Positions 47,101 through 59,428 of a stretch of 64,000 bases of DNA are shown here, in pieces; positions within the stretch are counted from its first letter, which is position 1, and each line of letters opens with the position of its first letter. This DNA comes from Lomentospora prolificans (lineage: Eukaryota > Ascomycota > Sordariomycetes > Microascales > Microascaceae), in NCBI GenBank assembly GCA_029532625.1, contig JARFXM010000006.1, forward strand, positions 1,860,001 to 1,924,000, in the 5' to 3' direction. A program made the translations under genes and the position numbers. Below the pieces are notes generated by a model. It did not search any database. It was given only the letters and a program-made list of their open reading frames with translations, and was not told where the DNA came from.

Positions 47101-47873
47101 TAACCAACCTGTACTGGCTCGAGTTAGGCCAGCAAAAAAAGAACTGTGGAGCTCTGTATCTGACCATCCCCTCCCTTTTGCATTCTGGCATTATCCGTGT
47201 CAAGAGTACAAATGAAATAGGCCCCCTCGCCCCTCAGTCCTCCATCCTGTGGCGTTCTTGACACTCAATGGTTCCCATTCCCTTGAACACTACCTAACTT
47301 GTACTTAACCCCCCTGTAGCGTACATCTGCTTATATGGATGGATAGGAATGACGTTGGTCTTGCGGCTGGTAATACCCAATTTCTAAATGTTGAATATTG
47401 GCCCTCGCTGGGTATCGCCGCCTTTCGCTTCAATTACGGCTTTGTTTCCCTGAAAGGTCTCGACCTTGCTAGCAGGTGCCCTCGACTCCTATACCCTCTC
47501 TAGGTCTGCATTCGCAAACAGACAAGATTCCGAGCTGCTTTCTTTGTCTTTCTGCTGTGTCAAATCAATATAGACCTCCTCTTCCTAGCCTATTCTTACT
47601 GCTTTCCAGATTGATTCTTGAGCAAGTCCATCTCGCCTGGGTCAACCCCAACTTGTCCTCCTCCATGTGGATGCGTATTGAACCACCTTGTTCAAGGCCT
47701 CTCGCAAAGATTCCGGCTAGTCCTCGATATTTCTCCGTCCTCTGGCCCCCAGCATGAAATTTCCTCATTGTTGACACGCCGCCTTCCTTTTCGAAACACG
47801 ACCTCTCCCATCTTGTTGACCCGCCGACCCCTCGTTTTGATCGCGATAACAACCCTCATTTCAACCCGATACC
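44102..47873. other. 3.8-kb gene-free region between divergent csx2 and the C2/MUN gene
   Basis: Upstream region of both genes. Contains a G9T9 block at 44465-44482 and a pyrimidine-rich leader just before 47874. Short ORFs show no domains. No transposon, tRNA or rRNA recognised. Confidence 0.5.
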
Positions 47874-50800
47874 ATGTCGACCGCCTCGAATCGGTCGTAC
47901 CAACCAAATCGCCACATCAGTGGCAGCCGTATGCCCCGGAGGCCTAGAGCCGTCTCTAGGGCTCAGCGAGCCGCAGTCGTGGATCGCGATGAGGCCTTCA
48001 CATATGCTCTCCGAACCGCCTTCCTCCACCACTTGTTGCAACCGCGCGCCAGGCGGAAGCAGTACGTCAATGCTCCGCCAAAGCCTCTACATACGCGATC
48101 GCACTCGAGCATGGGACACCTTATACAAGACTTTGTTTCGACCGGTAACACTGGTGGTAGCATGAAGTTACCCCATAGCTTCCGTGGTGCCCTCTTCGAT
48201 AGGATGCAGGGAGTCCTTCGAGGCACCGAAAGAATGCCCGGTTACAACGACGCTGCCGTGAAAAGATGCTTCGCCGAGGCCTACACAGCTTTTACCGAGA
48301 AAAGTTTTCAAAAGACCATTGATAAGGAGCGAAAGATCGAGCCCCTTGTCCTCATTTTCTTCTCATCCGCCACCAAGGCTGCTCAGAAAGCTGCAGCTCC
48401 TGGTGACGAGTCGTGGAGGCTTCTCCCAGACCGCCATGTCGCCCTGTTCATCCGTCTTGTCATCAAGATTCTTCGAGACCACGGCCAGGATCGCGATCGA
48501 CCTGAGCTGCTAACCAAACTCACCACTCTGGAGAACAAGCTCTTAACAAACGACCAAAATCTAATCGACTCCGGCGGCCAGGACGGCAAGGGCAAGACCA
48601 TCGAAGTTGTAGTGCCTTTTAGCTACGATGTAAAAGACATGCCGATGGTGCAGACCGTTGCGAGGATCTTTGGGTACCCGGAGTCCTATGCGCAGACCGA
48701 GATTGATAGCCACAAGCCTGTCTGGACAGAAGAAGCTGCTCTTCGTGATCTCAAGGCTTACCAGCACCGCCTAAATTCCAACATTACTGGCGCTCTCTGT
48801 AGCGGTGATTTCGAGACCGAGGAAGCGTTCGAGGACTGGAAAAAGTCTGAGGCCCCTCACCTCTCGCGATTAATGCTCGATATTCTTACTGCCCGGCCTG
48901 AACTGGCCAAAACCTCCACCACGAGCAGCCTACTCGACAAGCCCCTTCCCACACCCTCCGGGGGCTATGAAGATGACCAAGCATATGCAGATCTAGCTCG
49001 ACTTATTTCAAGCCCCGATGAGACACCAATGCTCGGCTACGATAGCGCTCTTGGAATGGGCCCGAGTGGCCCCGATGACTCTGGGAGCATCCGAAGCGTC
49101 GACGAAGCTAATTATACTTTCATTCCTTACGATCCACGGGCCTTCTACAAGGCTGTGCTGCAGCAAGCCGTGGCTAACGATCAGTCACTCTCTGATCCGT
49201 CGGCCCCTTACACACCCCTGTCGAAACTGTCGCAGGATCTCCTCATGGAGCTGGCTGTGTACTGGCGCATACCCCAATCCTCCCGTCTCATCACCATTGT
49301 CGAGATCTCTGTGAAGCGGTTCAACGAGGGAGAAATTACTCTAGAGGACTTGGACACTGTTTTCGACATCGTAAAAACCGAGGGTCAAGAACTGAAGAAG
49401 CCTCCTCATGTAACCAACTACTCCGCCCCGTTGACGGCTCTCGATCCTACGCACTGGACTGTCCACGACCGTTCGGTATTTCAACGTGCACTCCAGTCCC
49501 TTCATGAAGCCCTTCTTCGTGACCTCTACAATCTTCTCATCCAGTGCTACGATCCGAAGCCGCCTTCCATAGCCCTTGTCATGGGAGTCCTACTTAATCA
49601 TGTCGTAAATGACCCGAACTTTTCGAGGACTCCTGAAGAAGACGACCAATATGCGGAGGTTTTAGCTGGAGGGCTTCGCCGAAAGGCCGCGGACGTTTAT
49701 AGATCCTTCCTTGACCAGGAACTACCCGCCAACAGAGAGGAATGGGACTTTGGCCATGTTGTGCGCCTCGGCCAGGCCGTGATCAAGCTCTCCGAAAAAA
49801 TCAAGAAGCGTTACAGGAAGACGCCGGAAATACTAGGGGCTAGCCCTATGAAGGCTCTCGTGGAGACCGTATTACCGAGCTTCCAGGCCGATGCCAAGGC
49901 TATAATAGAACAGATCATGGCCTGCGCGAAGGAGCAGGACAAGGAGATCCCCATCGACGAGGGCTTCCTTCTCTACAAAGAACTAGTCGAGATCCGCCGC
50001 ATCCACATGGACACCCTGCCATCTCGGTCCTTTGCCTTTGATGTTGAGGATCTGCTGGTTAGTTTTGTCTGGAGGTGGATTGATGTAGTAGGTGCCAAGG
50101 TCGACGAGCACATCGAAGAAGCTATCCGACAGGACAAGTTCCACGTCAGGCCCGACCACCCAGACCAGCCGCCCCTCGATTCTCAGCGACACAGCTTGTC
50201 AATCATCGATACATTCACGATGTTCAATCAAACGGCGGAACAAATATTCCAGTTAGAGTGGAATAACGAGATCCACTATGCTAGATTCATGACGGCCCTT
50301 GCGCGTGTTTTCGCGAATGGCATCGGCCGATATTGTGAGATAGTATGGGAACAGTTTGTAAAAGAGATGGACAGGCCTAGTGCTCAAGAGACCGCGGCGG
50401 TGTCCATGACGGCACAAGAGAAATGGCTACAATACGCCAAAGACGCGTGGAACAACAAAGAGAGGATTGAGCCGTTTCAGTTTTATTCAGAGGTATGCGT
50501 GTTGACGAGCTCCAACGTGCTTGCCCTCTCGTATATCCGTCGCTAACAGTGAAATTTTGCTAGTCATTTGTCAAACTGAACAACATCGAGTTTGCTATGC
50601 AAGAGCTGGATAAGCTTGAAAAGGCTATGAATGCAGAACGTTGCGCGGCACTCTTGGACCAAGTGGATGGGCCTAAGCGGCACCTCCGCAAGCCCACCAA
50701 GTATGTCTTTACCGTGAAGATTATCGAGGCTGAAGACCTCAAGGCGTGTGATCCGAATGGGTACAGCGATCCGTACGTAGTGCTCGGTGACGAGTATCAA

Positions 50801-52141
50801 AAGCGACTTGCCAAGACCAGGATTATATATAGAAATCTCAACCCGCGCTGGGACGAATCTGTCGATATCACGGTCCAGGGCCCTCTCAACCTCATCGCCA
50901 CAATCTGGGATTACGATACGTTTGGGGACCATGACTTTGTCGGAAGGACATCGCTAAAACTGGACCCTCTTCACTTCAGCGATTACCTTCCCCGAGAGTT
51001 CTGGTTGGACCTTGACACTCAGGGTCGTCTCCTGGTACGTGTCAGTATGGAAGGTGAAAGAGATGACATCCAGTTCTCTTTCGGAAAGGCATTCCGACAT
51101 CTCAAGCGGACGGAGCGAGATATGGTTCGCAAGATCACTGGCAAGGTAATACTTTTATTCTATCTAATCCCCTTCCTTCACGATATCATCACTTCGACTA
51201 AGCACTAACACATATCTACGATTTAGCTTACGTCGTATATTGACGCCACGCTTTCGCGAGATACGCTTCGCAGCCTGGCAAGAACGGGCGGTATTGGCGC
51301 GTCGATGACGAGCCTGTGGAAGAAGCGCACATCGGAAGTGCCAGCGCTTAGGCGTGAAGATATCGAAGGAGCACTGGAGATGCTTCTTGAATATTTCAAC
51401 GATAATTTCGCTATCATGAAGCTGACCCTGACGGACGCGACGATGATTGCTGTCATGACACGGTTGTGGAAAGAGGTGCTGATGGCTATTGAGAGCCTTC
51501 TCGTTCCCCCCCTCTCGGACAAGCCATCAACTCAGAAACCACTCAACCAACGCGAGCTGGATATTGTCTACCAGTGGTTACAGATTCTGCTCGAATTCTT
51601 TAACGCCAGGGACGCGCATAGCGGAGAGCAACTTGGCGTTCCGCTAGATGTCTTGAAATCGCCCAAGTGGCACGAGCTTGCCTCCCTCAACTTCTTCTAT
51701 AATGAAGACACTAACAATTTAATCCGGGAGTCTGAGAGGATGGCGTCGGCTACAGCTCAACGAGCCCAGGCAATGCTGCGGCAACAGGCAACACAATCTA
51801 GCCATAGGCTTTCGGCACCGGCCGCCTTCGGTGCGTCCTTTGGAGGAGCTGGGGCGTTTGCTAGTATGGGCACGATTCGACGTGGCAAGAGCATCATGAT
51901 GAGCCGCAACCTAGGCACAATGAGAAAGGCAAAGGAAGAGCGGCGAAAGGACGCACAGGCGGACCCTAGTGACGACATGATCCTCCGCATACTGCGAATG
52001 CGCCCCGAGGCAGCGGGATATCTCAAGGACCGCCACAGACAAAAGGAACGGCAGGCCGCTGCGTCTGCCGCTGCACTCATTGTTAAGAACAGTGTTGGTC
52101 AGACCTCGGCCTTTGGACGCAACAATCTTCCACTTCGGTAA
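47874..52141 (+). CDS. ync13: C2 and MUN domain protein, Unc13-like (fission yeast Ync13 type)
   Basis: Three exons, 47874-50492, 50564-51145 and 51227-52141, giving 1371 residues; introns start gtatgc and gtaata and phases agree. A basic N-terminal tail is followed by a long helical region (DUF810/MUN-like; for example DEAFTYALRTAFLHHLL and DPTHWTVHDRSVFQRALQSL). A single C2 domain at about 919-1045 has YVFTVKIIEAEDLK and calcium-site acidic residues in DPNGYSDPYV and WDYDTFGDHDFVG. A second MUN part follows (LEMLLEYFNDNFAIMKLTL). The C terminus is basic and Ala-rich. The C2 inserted between MUN halves is the fungal Unc13 layout. In fission yeast Ync13 acts in exocytosis and endocytosis at the division site and is needed for septum integrity. 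Product class sure; local function inferred. Confidence 0.87.
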
Positions 52142-55100
52142 ACCGGTAAAACCTATCACGCCTTTAAGGAACATGGCCATAAGGGTATTTCCCCTAGAAT
52201 AACTGCTGGGCATTTCGCGTTACTGCTAGGCTTCCTGTATCTCTTTTTCTTCTCCTTTTCTCTACGTTCTTTCAACAGACTGGGGGGTGTGACGGTTTCA
52301 AGAGCACACGGAGATGCTACTTGAGATATATAAAGGGAACAACGGTATCCAAGGCCTCGGATTTGTACGGTTTGAGCATCTTACCAAATCCCATTCAAAG
52401 AATCTGTTGGGAGTCTGGGATGGAAGTGTCGGTCGGGAGGTTTTTCCAAGATAGTACTCTCATACGAATTAATGACTACGGATACCCTCTTCAATCGAGC
52501 ATTCGCAAGCGGTATGCCACTATTTCCGTCGAGGACGTGCAAAACGTCACCCTAGAAAGGCTTGGCCGACGAGGCGCCCCAACATGCGGACTCGGCAGTC
52601 AAGGTTGGCTGAACTTCCAGGATAGAACACCAACGCTGCTGGGGACATCATGGGTAACCCCAAAATAAGGCTATTTATTCGCTTGTCCTCGAAGACGTTC
52701 CGCCAAGCCCTCTCAAGGCAGTTAAGCAGGAACAACATCGCTGGAGAAGGATGGCCTCGATTTTGGGAAATCACCCTTTGGAGGGAACTTTGTTTTTCGC
52801 TCGCCTGCCCATCCTGCCACGCGTTATATCACGATTAGCGCAGATCAACCCCTAAGTAATTGAGATGATGGGCTGGGCCCCGTTTCGGAGGGTTTCTGGA
52901 CGTTGACTACCGCAGTCCCTTGGCCTCCTTGGGGGAGTTGGGAGAGATGCCTATCTCCGTTTGCCGAAGCCAAAAACCAGAAAGGAAAAAAAAAAAAAAA
53001 AAAGGAAAAAGTAAAGAGATTCCACCCGGCTGTTGCAAGACCCGATTACAAACAAGCCCATTGACGCCAGCCGTGGCTCGTAATTGTGGATTGTCAGGAG
53101 GCGTTCAGGAGATTCGGGTGGTTCGCCAGCCGCCGTCGCGGCGCTTGCTTCTCATTTTCCAGGGTTTCCATTTGGCGTTGTCCACTTTCATGTCTTATCT
53201 CCGTGGGATTGAGGTTCGAGACCATCCACGCTAATGAGCGTCGATGTTTATAGCCTAGCGGCTTCGGGGGGACATTTTGGTCCCGCCATTTAGGTTCCTT
53301 TTGTCAGAGTACGAGCTCTTTTTGGTCCCCTTTCGTTTTCTTTCATTTTTTCCTTCTTTATCAAACGGCTCCTTCATAATCCTCCTCCTTCGTAGCGTCA
53401 AAGTCCATTTCCAAAATCCAGACCCTCTTCGTATTGACATGGTACCCCGTCCTCAAACCAGAGTCGGACTCGCTCGCGTATGGTAGCTCCTATTAGTGCG
53501 CAGTGCCCTTCTTGCTTGGCTGGCTTCCCTTCCCGCGGGCTACCATCCGTGGTGCATTGTGTGGGTGGTGGTGGTTTTAGTACTTATCCAGCAGCCGGTG
53601 GGCTCCATTGTTGGATCGGTATCAATGGTAGGTGGCCTGGGCCGGGGACTGGCTGCGCCTGGGCCCCTCTTTTCCAGTTCCTCAGGGATTCCCCATTTCC
53701 CAATTCTCTGTGCCGGGGTTGCCGCTTGGATGTTGGTAGGCTAGCTGGGTTAAGGGAGTCGAGGCTCGCGGTTGGAACCTTAGTCGCCAACAAAAATCTG
53801 CACACACAAGATGTACATTGTGCGAAATCATGGCCAAATTATCCACCCATCACCCCAACACTGCATCCGGATGGTGGAAAATCAAAGCATCGGACATGAC
53901 CACGAAGAGTATCCTCCTTTTCCCCAAGATCGTGGAATGTGCTCTTTGGATGGGGGATGACAATGTGAGAAAATCGCACTGTGGTATACATCCATATTTC
54001 TCTGGTTGCCCCCTCCAGCATCAATCGATATCCAATTCATTTAAAGCGCGCCACCGCTCCCCAAAAGGGGGCCGACCGGGACTGCATGTTTGTATACTTG
54101 TACAAGTACACGGTATAGGCTGGCAATGCTGGCGGATGCGCCGTCTGAAGAACCCCCCAAATACGCGGCTCCAGAGTAAAGTGTTCAAGCGACCGGCACC
54201 AAACGGCAGGGCGATTATCTGGCTGGATATCGGACTTAGTCGTGGAACCCTCAATTTAGGAGATGATGTCCACGTCTGTGATGTAGCCTGGCTACGAGCG
54301 AGGCAGCTCAACTCCACTCAGGAGCTTGCCTTGTCAGCCATTTCCAGAACCAGACCCCCCTATGTAAACTACGGAGCACTTTAGGCTCGAGTATTATGGA
54401 CCTGGCCGAACGTGAAGCAATGCTCAATAATATGGGTCTACTTACCTCTCACACCAGAGACTGCGCATGTCGCATTGGTTGCTCCTCGCGCTGGGCCAGC
54501 ACCAGGGCCAGGACCCGGAGCTCGCATTTAGCGCGAGATCAGTGGGTCTCGTCTGATGGCATTGGGATGGAGTCGCCAAACAGTTGGTTCAATCCAGCAC
54601 CGCGTGCTGGTTCTTCAGCGCCGGCGCTAGTTTCCCCACTACGCTGGCGGCCACTGGACCCTGATTCCTTCTGCTTGGCTTCTAGTCGGGCACTACTGTA
54701 TACCCTCCCAATCCTTTCGCATGCCCAAGAACTAAATTTTTTTCGACTGTTTATGCGTCCATAGGATCCGTTGCAGAAATAGAATTCCCGTCGACGCCAC
54801 TTGCGTAGCTTGCTCTCTGTTGGCCTTTCGAGCCCCTTTTGCTCCTACTTGTGGATTTTCGTTCGTGATCCAAGTTCGCCTCGAAAGAAAGCTTCCTCGA
54901 ACTTGATACAAGGGCCGGGGCTCTGTGAAACGGCTGCGAGTACCACTCTTTCGAATTCGGTTTCTCAGGTACCCAGTAGTGCAAAGGCCAAACCTCTCTG
55001 TGCTAGGCCCAAAGCTCCAAGAAGCTGGGAATGAGGGGAGGCAAAAGAGAAGGGAAAACAGCGAACGCACCCCACGTATCGGTCATTTTATACATGACGG

Positions 55101-58100
55101 ATTCTGCTAGTACTTGTTTTCTAGCGTGGTGGTAACGAGTACTTGCAAGCAGATATCTAGAACCCTGGTCTCGTTTCTGGATGGCACACTGCAGATTTGC
55201 CGGGCGCCCACTAGAGAGGGGTGTGGTGTTCGCCGCCGCGGGTTGGGAAGAGGAGAGATCGAGATTCCATCGCTTCTTCAACACTCTTGCTAGTTTCCCT
55301 TGATATCGCGAGTAAAAATTGCCCGCATCGTACGCGGGAACTGTGTGCGATGATGTCCAGAAACCACATGACCGGGGGAGATCTCTTCGGACTGTGATTC
55401 ATCACCCAGACAAGAAGCTGAGCAAAGGGAGTCAGGACTTAGCACTATGTAATCCAAGGCCCGGGGCTTGCAGTTCGCAGTTCCCACCCCTCGATGAAAC
55501 TTGAGGGCTTTCACACATTTTGGAGTCGAGGCTCTTCAATTCTCCGATTGGGACTCTGGGCTGTCCTGGAATCCAGGGATGGGCCACGTGAGGCATCAAG
55601 TGACGGGCGACAATTCGGCCCTGATCGCAAATAGACACATGGGCGTGTGCAAGTCCCAGTCCAGGGCTAAAATGATGCCCTTTTCCTTCGGAACTCCCAG
55701 AGGCGCGCAACTTTTTTAACGGCTCTTTCTCTCTCACGATGTCTCTCTCCATGTCCCATCAGTTTCACAAGATGATGCCGTCGAGCCTCTGGTGAATGAA
55801 GGCGGCCATCGAGTTATGTAACGAAGCTAGCGAGCGGTCAGCCAAGTGGTCCACAGGTGAGGACGGGAAGTTGCTAGCTTGTGGATTTGTCACACGCGCA
55901 AGTCTTGGCGTATTGTCGATGACGTCAGTGGCTCCGGGCATCGCACCGCCACTACAATTGGAGGGACCACTTAGCAGCACGCTAGAGAGAAGGGGCAGCT
56001 ATCATATCTCGGGATATGATTGCCCACTGTGCGGGGGGCATACCACACTGTACTGAGGTATATACTACTTCGTATTTCGCTGGCTCTAGAAACCATGAGC
56101 TCCATCAACAAACCGTGGACGGGAAGCCCGTCTGGGTGTATCCAATTACTTTTGGTTTGGTACTTACTGCGCTTGTCCTCCGGCCCCCTCGCTGCTACAC
56201 CCTGTATGAGGGAACAGCCACGGTACAATGTGGTGCTGCCAAAATCGCATGATGGGGGATGTAGCTCCATACATTTCGTGACCCCAAAAATCAGACCTCA
56301 TTGTCAAGGTTGCAGTGCCCTCCGCATCCGCCACATCCCCAATTAGATAGAGACAACCCTCATGCTCGCCCCCAAGCGTCCGTCGTTGCATCTCGCAGTA
56401 GATCATGAGCGGGCGCGGGAGGACGCGAGTGTGCTACAATCGCATATCTTGTAGTACTCCGCGCACTAAGAAAGGGAAATATCGACCCGCAGCTCTCTCG
56501 CTGGCGTTCTGCCGATACAAAGCCTGTGCCACTAACAGGCTTCCCACGTTTTTCGAGAGTGCCGTCCATGTTGGCCAGCCGGACGCAACAAGCACTGTGT
56601 CAAGCCATGGGTGTCGGCTTTCATCGTCCCGCAGCTGTGATACGCGAGGCGAAGGTCTCTGATTCACGACCATTGTGGGTTTGGTATTGATACTGTACAT
56701 CGGGACGACGGGCCCAATCAAACCCCTTCTCTTGGGGGTTTCTCGTCCCCCGATGAGTCCAGGTCCCTATGGTCTTCGACTAGTCACGGGATATATCATT
56801 TTGGGAGATCAGGGCTCTCACCGCTCCATAGAAAGAATACAGGGACTTGGCCGCCGGGATCACCGTTGGGTTCGAGCGTCAGGCCCAGGTGGATCTCAGT
56901 CGATTAGGTTCAGGCTTGGAAGGTCCACGAAGCTGGCCATTGGAGAAACAAGTGCGAGAGAAGGGTATCCTGTTCCCAAGAAATGGCGTCCTGCGGCGTT
57001 CTCATAATTGCTTTCCCCAAACTTCTTCACAAACCTGTTCGGGAGTGCCAATGGGAAGAGCTTGAGCGAGTATACGTGCTTCATCCCTCACCTTCCTTTT
57101 CCTAGGCAAGCCTGACGCCTGGCTACCGCGATCGTGATCAAGTACCTACTGCCTCTTTCTCGACAGTCTGAAACTTGGGGTTGGAAAAGTCTAGAGTGTT
57201 CGATTCATCGGTGTAATAATACCTTCCATCGACGCTCGCTCTCTCTGGGGCCTTGGACCTGTCACCGTGCGATTATTTTGGAGCTTATCCCCATTGCGCG
57301 CATCCAGCCAGAGTAACAACGCCCCAGGTTCGAAACATCATTGACAAGCTGTCTCCTCGTGACCCTGCCACTTTCTTCGTAAAGCCCGCCTAACCTTGCT
57401 GCCGTTCCTGGGGTGGCGGGCCATTTCTGCCCATTCCGTCTCCATCGTCGGGTTGCTCTGTGCCCTGTCGGCTTGTGATCGCTCGACTTGTTCAAATCCT
57501 GGAATTCCGAGGACGTTGGCAATTCGTTTACTCGGTTTCCGGAAGGCCAGGGGTCATCCATTTCCAAATGCCTGGTCTACGAAGTATGACGCGGTTATGT
57601 AGCGTGCTATAATGCTTGATACAAGCGACGGCTACCGTTTACATGCGACGCCCACACGATTCTGATCAGAACGTCTGTCCCGCCAGACTCTGGTCGCGTC
57701 TTGTCATTGTTGAATGGCTGTCTTGGTGTGCCAGTTCCATCCTTCGGGAGTTGACCGGCCTTGCCAAATCAAATGGTTCTCTACCATGCCACCCTATCTG
57801 GAAGAGCAATCCCAAGTCACCAACCATTGGGCAGGACTGTGCTCTTGTGCCAATTGACGGACGAGGAGAGCCGTCCAGGGCTACAGTCAGGCAATCGTTG
57901 CAGCTTTGCGGGGTGCCGTGTTCCCATGTGTCCTGGTTCAATGTTGGCTCGCCCCCAGTCGTCCCGAATGCGGAATCTCAGCCGTGGTCCCTGAGTCGCA
58001 CAGAGGCTGTTCTGGCCGACTCGACTGCGAACAATCCAGCGGCGCGTATTGCTTGTAATTGTTCCGTCGGTCTTATGCAGACAGAAACTACTGGTAGCAT

Positions 58101-59428
58101 CAACAGCATCAGCAAATCTCCGCGACCTGTTCACTTCAAATCATCAGTCCAAGTGCTAAGGGCTAGACTTGTGTGGAGCAAGCGCGACTTACCCTTTGTC
58201 CTTAAGACTCGCGCGGCTGGGGTTGATGGGAATTGGCCTTCGTGGTGTATTCAAAGTTACCTTATCCTGCACGCAGCCAGCTGTCACCTCCAGGGTTGAG
58301 CTAATAGAGTATGTTCCACTTCAGGTCCAGCGTAATAATCCAAGTAGCAGTACCTCGCGACCTTTGGCTGGGAGCAACAAAATACGCTGGACATAGGAAG
58401 GGGGCAGGTCTCCGGTACTTACAAGTCTGGAAGTTTGCCCCCTCCCTACCTCCGCATGGGGTGGGTGTACGGCGTTGGAGTGTTATTAGCTACCTTCGAT
58501 ATCGCCCCTCTCGTGCTGGTTCCGCTTGTCACCCATCCCTCCTGGGCTCTTCCCAGTGATTGTAGCCACCCACTGTACGAGGCCTGGGAGAGCTGCCTGA
58601 CTGCCCACTGAAATTTCAGTTGTCCGCCCTCGCACCGATGGAGAGTGACAAGCCCAGCCCAACTGGACTTGGAATTGCAGGTTGGACCATCCTTGATGGG
58701 AGTCTGGGCAGAGAGCCTAGCGTGCTGAAGACACGCCGAGCTTCCGGTCTTGAACGCCATTTCCTTCCCTCTACCTTTCGTATTTTCCCCCTTCGTTTTT
58801 CTTTATCCTCTTCGGGGGCTCCTGCATGATCAATAGTCCCTTTTCCCTTATTGTCTCGTACACTTCCAAGTCACTTACCCCATCCATTTGAACTCGCCTC
58901 CCATCTGCCCCTTGCGCCTTCTCGCCCTTTTTTGCCCACTCACCGTGCCTTTCCGTGTACCCTCTGCTGGCCACCACTGCCAATCCCCCCCCCCCAAAAT
59001 CTAACTACTTCGGCCTCCAGGCGACAACTGAAATCTACATTACGCTTTCCCGTCAGCTCCCCCCCTTTTTGCATCTCGACCCTTTCATCGTCGCCCGCTA
59101 CCCTTTCCTGCTTCGCCTCGAACACCTTTGGAGCGACATCTGACTAGGCGGTTCCTTTTTCCCTTGATAAGTGGTGCTATTATGTCGCCTGGTCCCATTG
59201 TTTGCTCGTGTTGAAACGGGAGCAAGATTTGGTTCTGCTTCTCCGTACGCTCGAGCGACGCAACAATCCACGACAAACTCGCTTCCTCTTCGACCTGCAC
59301 CCCGACTTACTCTCAGTCCCTGGTCGACATTTCTTTTTATCCTTTATCCTGGCCTGTTGATTTTCTCCCGCATATTTCTACTAGGTGGGCGCTTGATTGA
59401 ACTAGCCGACGCCGTTTTCTTCGGCGCC
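52142..59428. other. 7.3-kb gene-free region upstream of the histidine kinase
   Basis: The longest stretch without a supported gene. ORFs reach 227 codons (57616-58299) but none has a domain or familiar motif. An A18 run lies at 52986-53003 and C11 at 58985-58995. From about 58740 to 59160 the + strand is strongly C/T-rich, as in fungal promoters. Base composition is like the flanks, so there is no RIP or AT-rich island signal. No repeat termini or RNA gene recognised. Confidence 0.5.
59182..59214 (+). other. Possible upstream ORF in the histidine kinase leader
   Basis: A ten-codon ORF (ATG at 59182, TGA at 59212-59214) is the last upstream ATG before the main start at 59429 and lies in another frame. 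It matters only if the transcript begins upstream of it and no leader intron removes it. Confidence 0.3.

Noticed and set aside
53140..53240. B-box-like ggttcgagacc suggesting a second tRNA
   Set aside because: No matching T-stem, D-arm or acceptor stem can be built around it.
53496..53744. Small ORF with a signal-peptide-like start (MRSALLAWLASLPAG)
   Set aside because: The hydrophobic character continues irregularly through the whole ORF. No cysteine pattern or mature region suggests a secreted effector, and it overlaps another ORF of equal quality.
53818..54384. 188-codon ORF in the 7.3-kb gap
   Set aside because: No recognisable features and no supporting splice or start context.
57616..58299. 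227-codon ORF in the 7.3-kb gap
   Set aside because: No motif or domain seen; overlapped by similar-sized ORFs on the other strand. Treated as chance.
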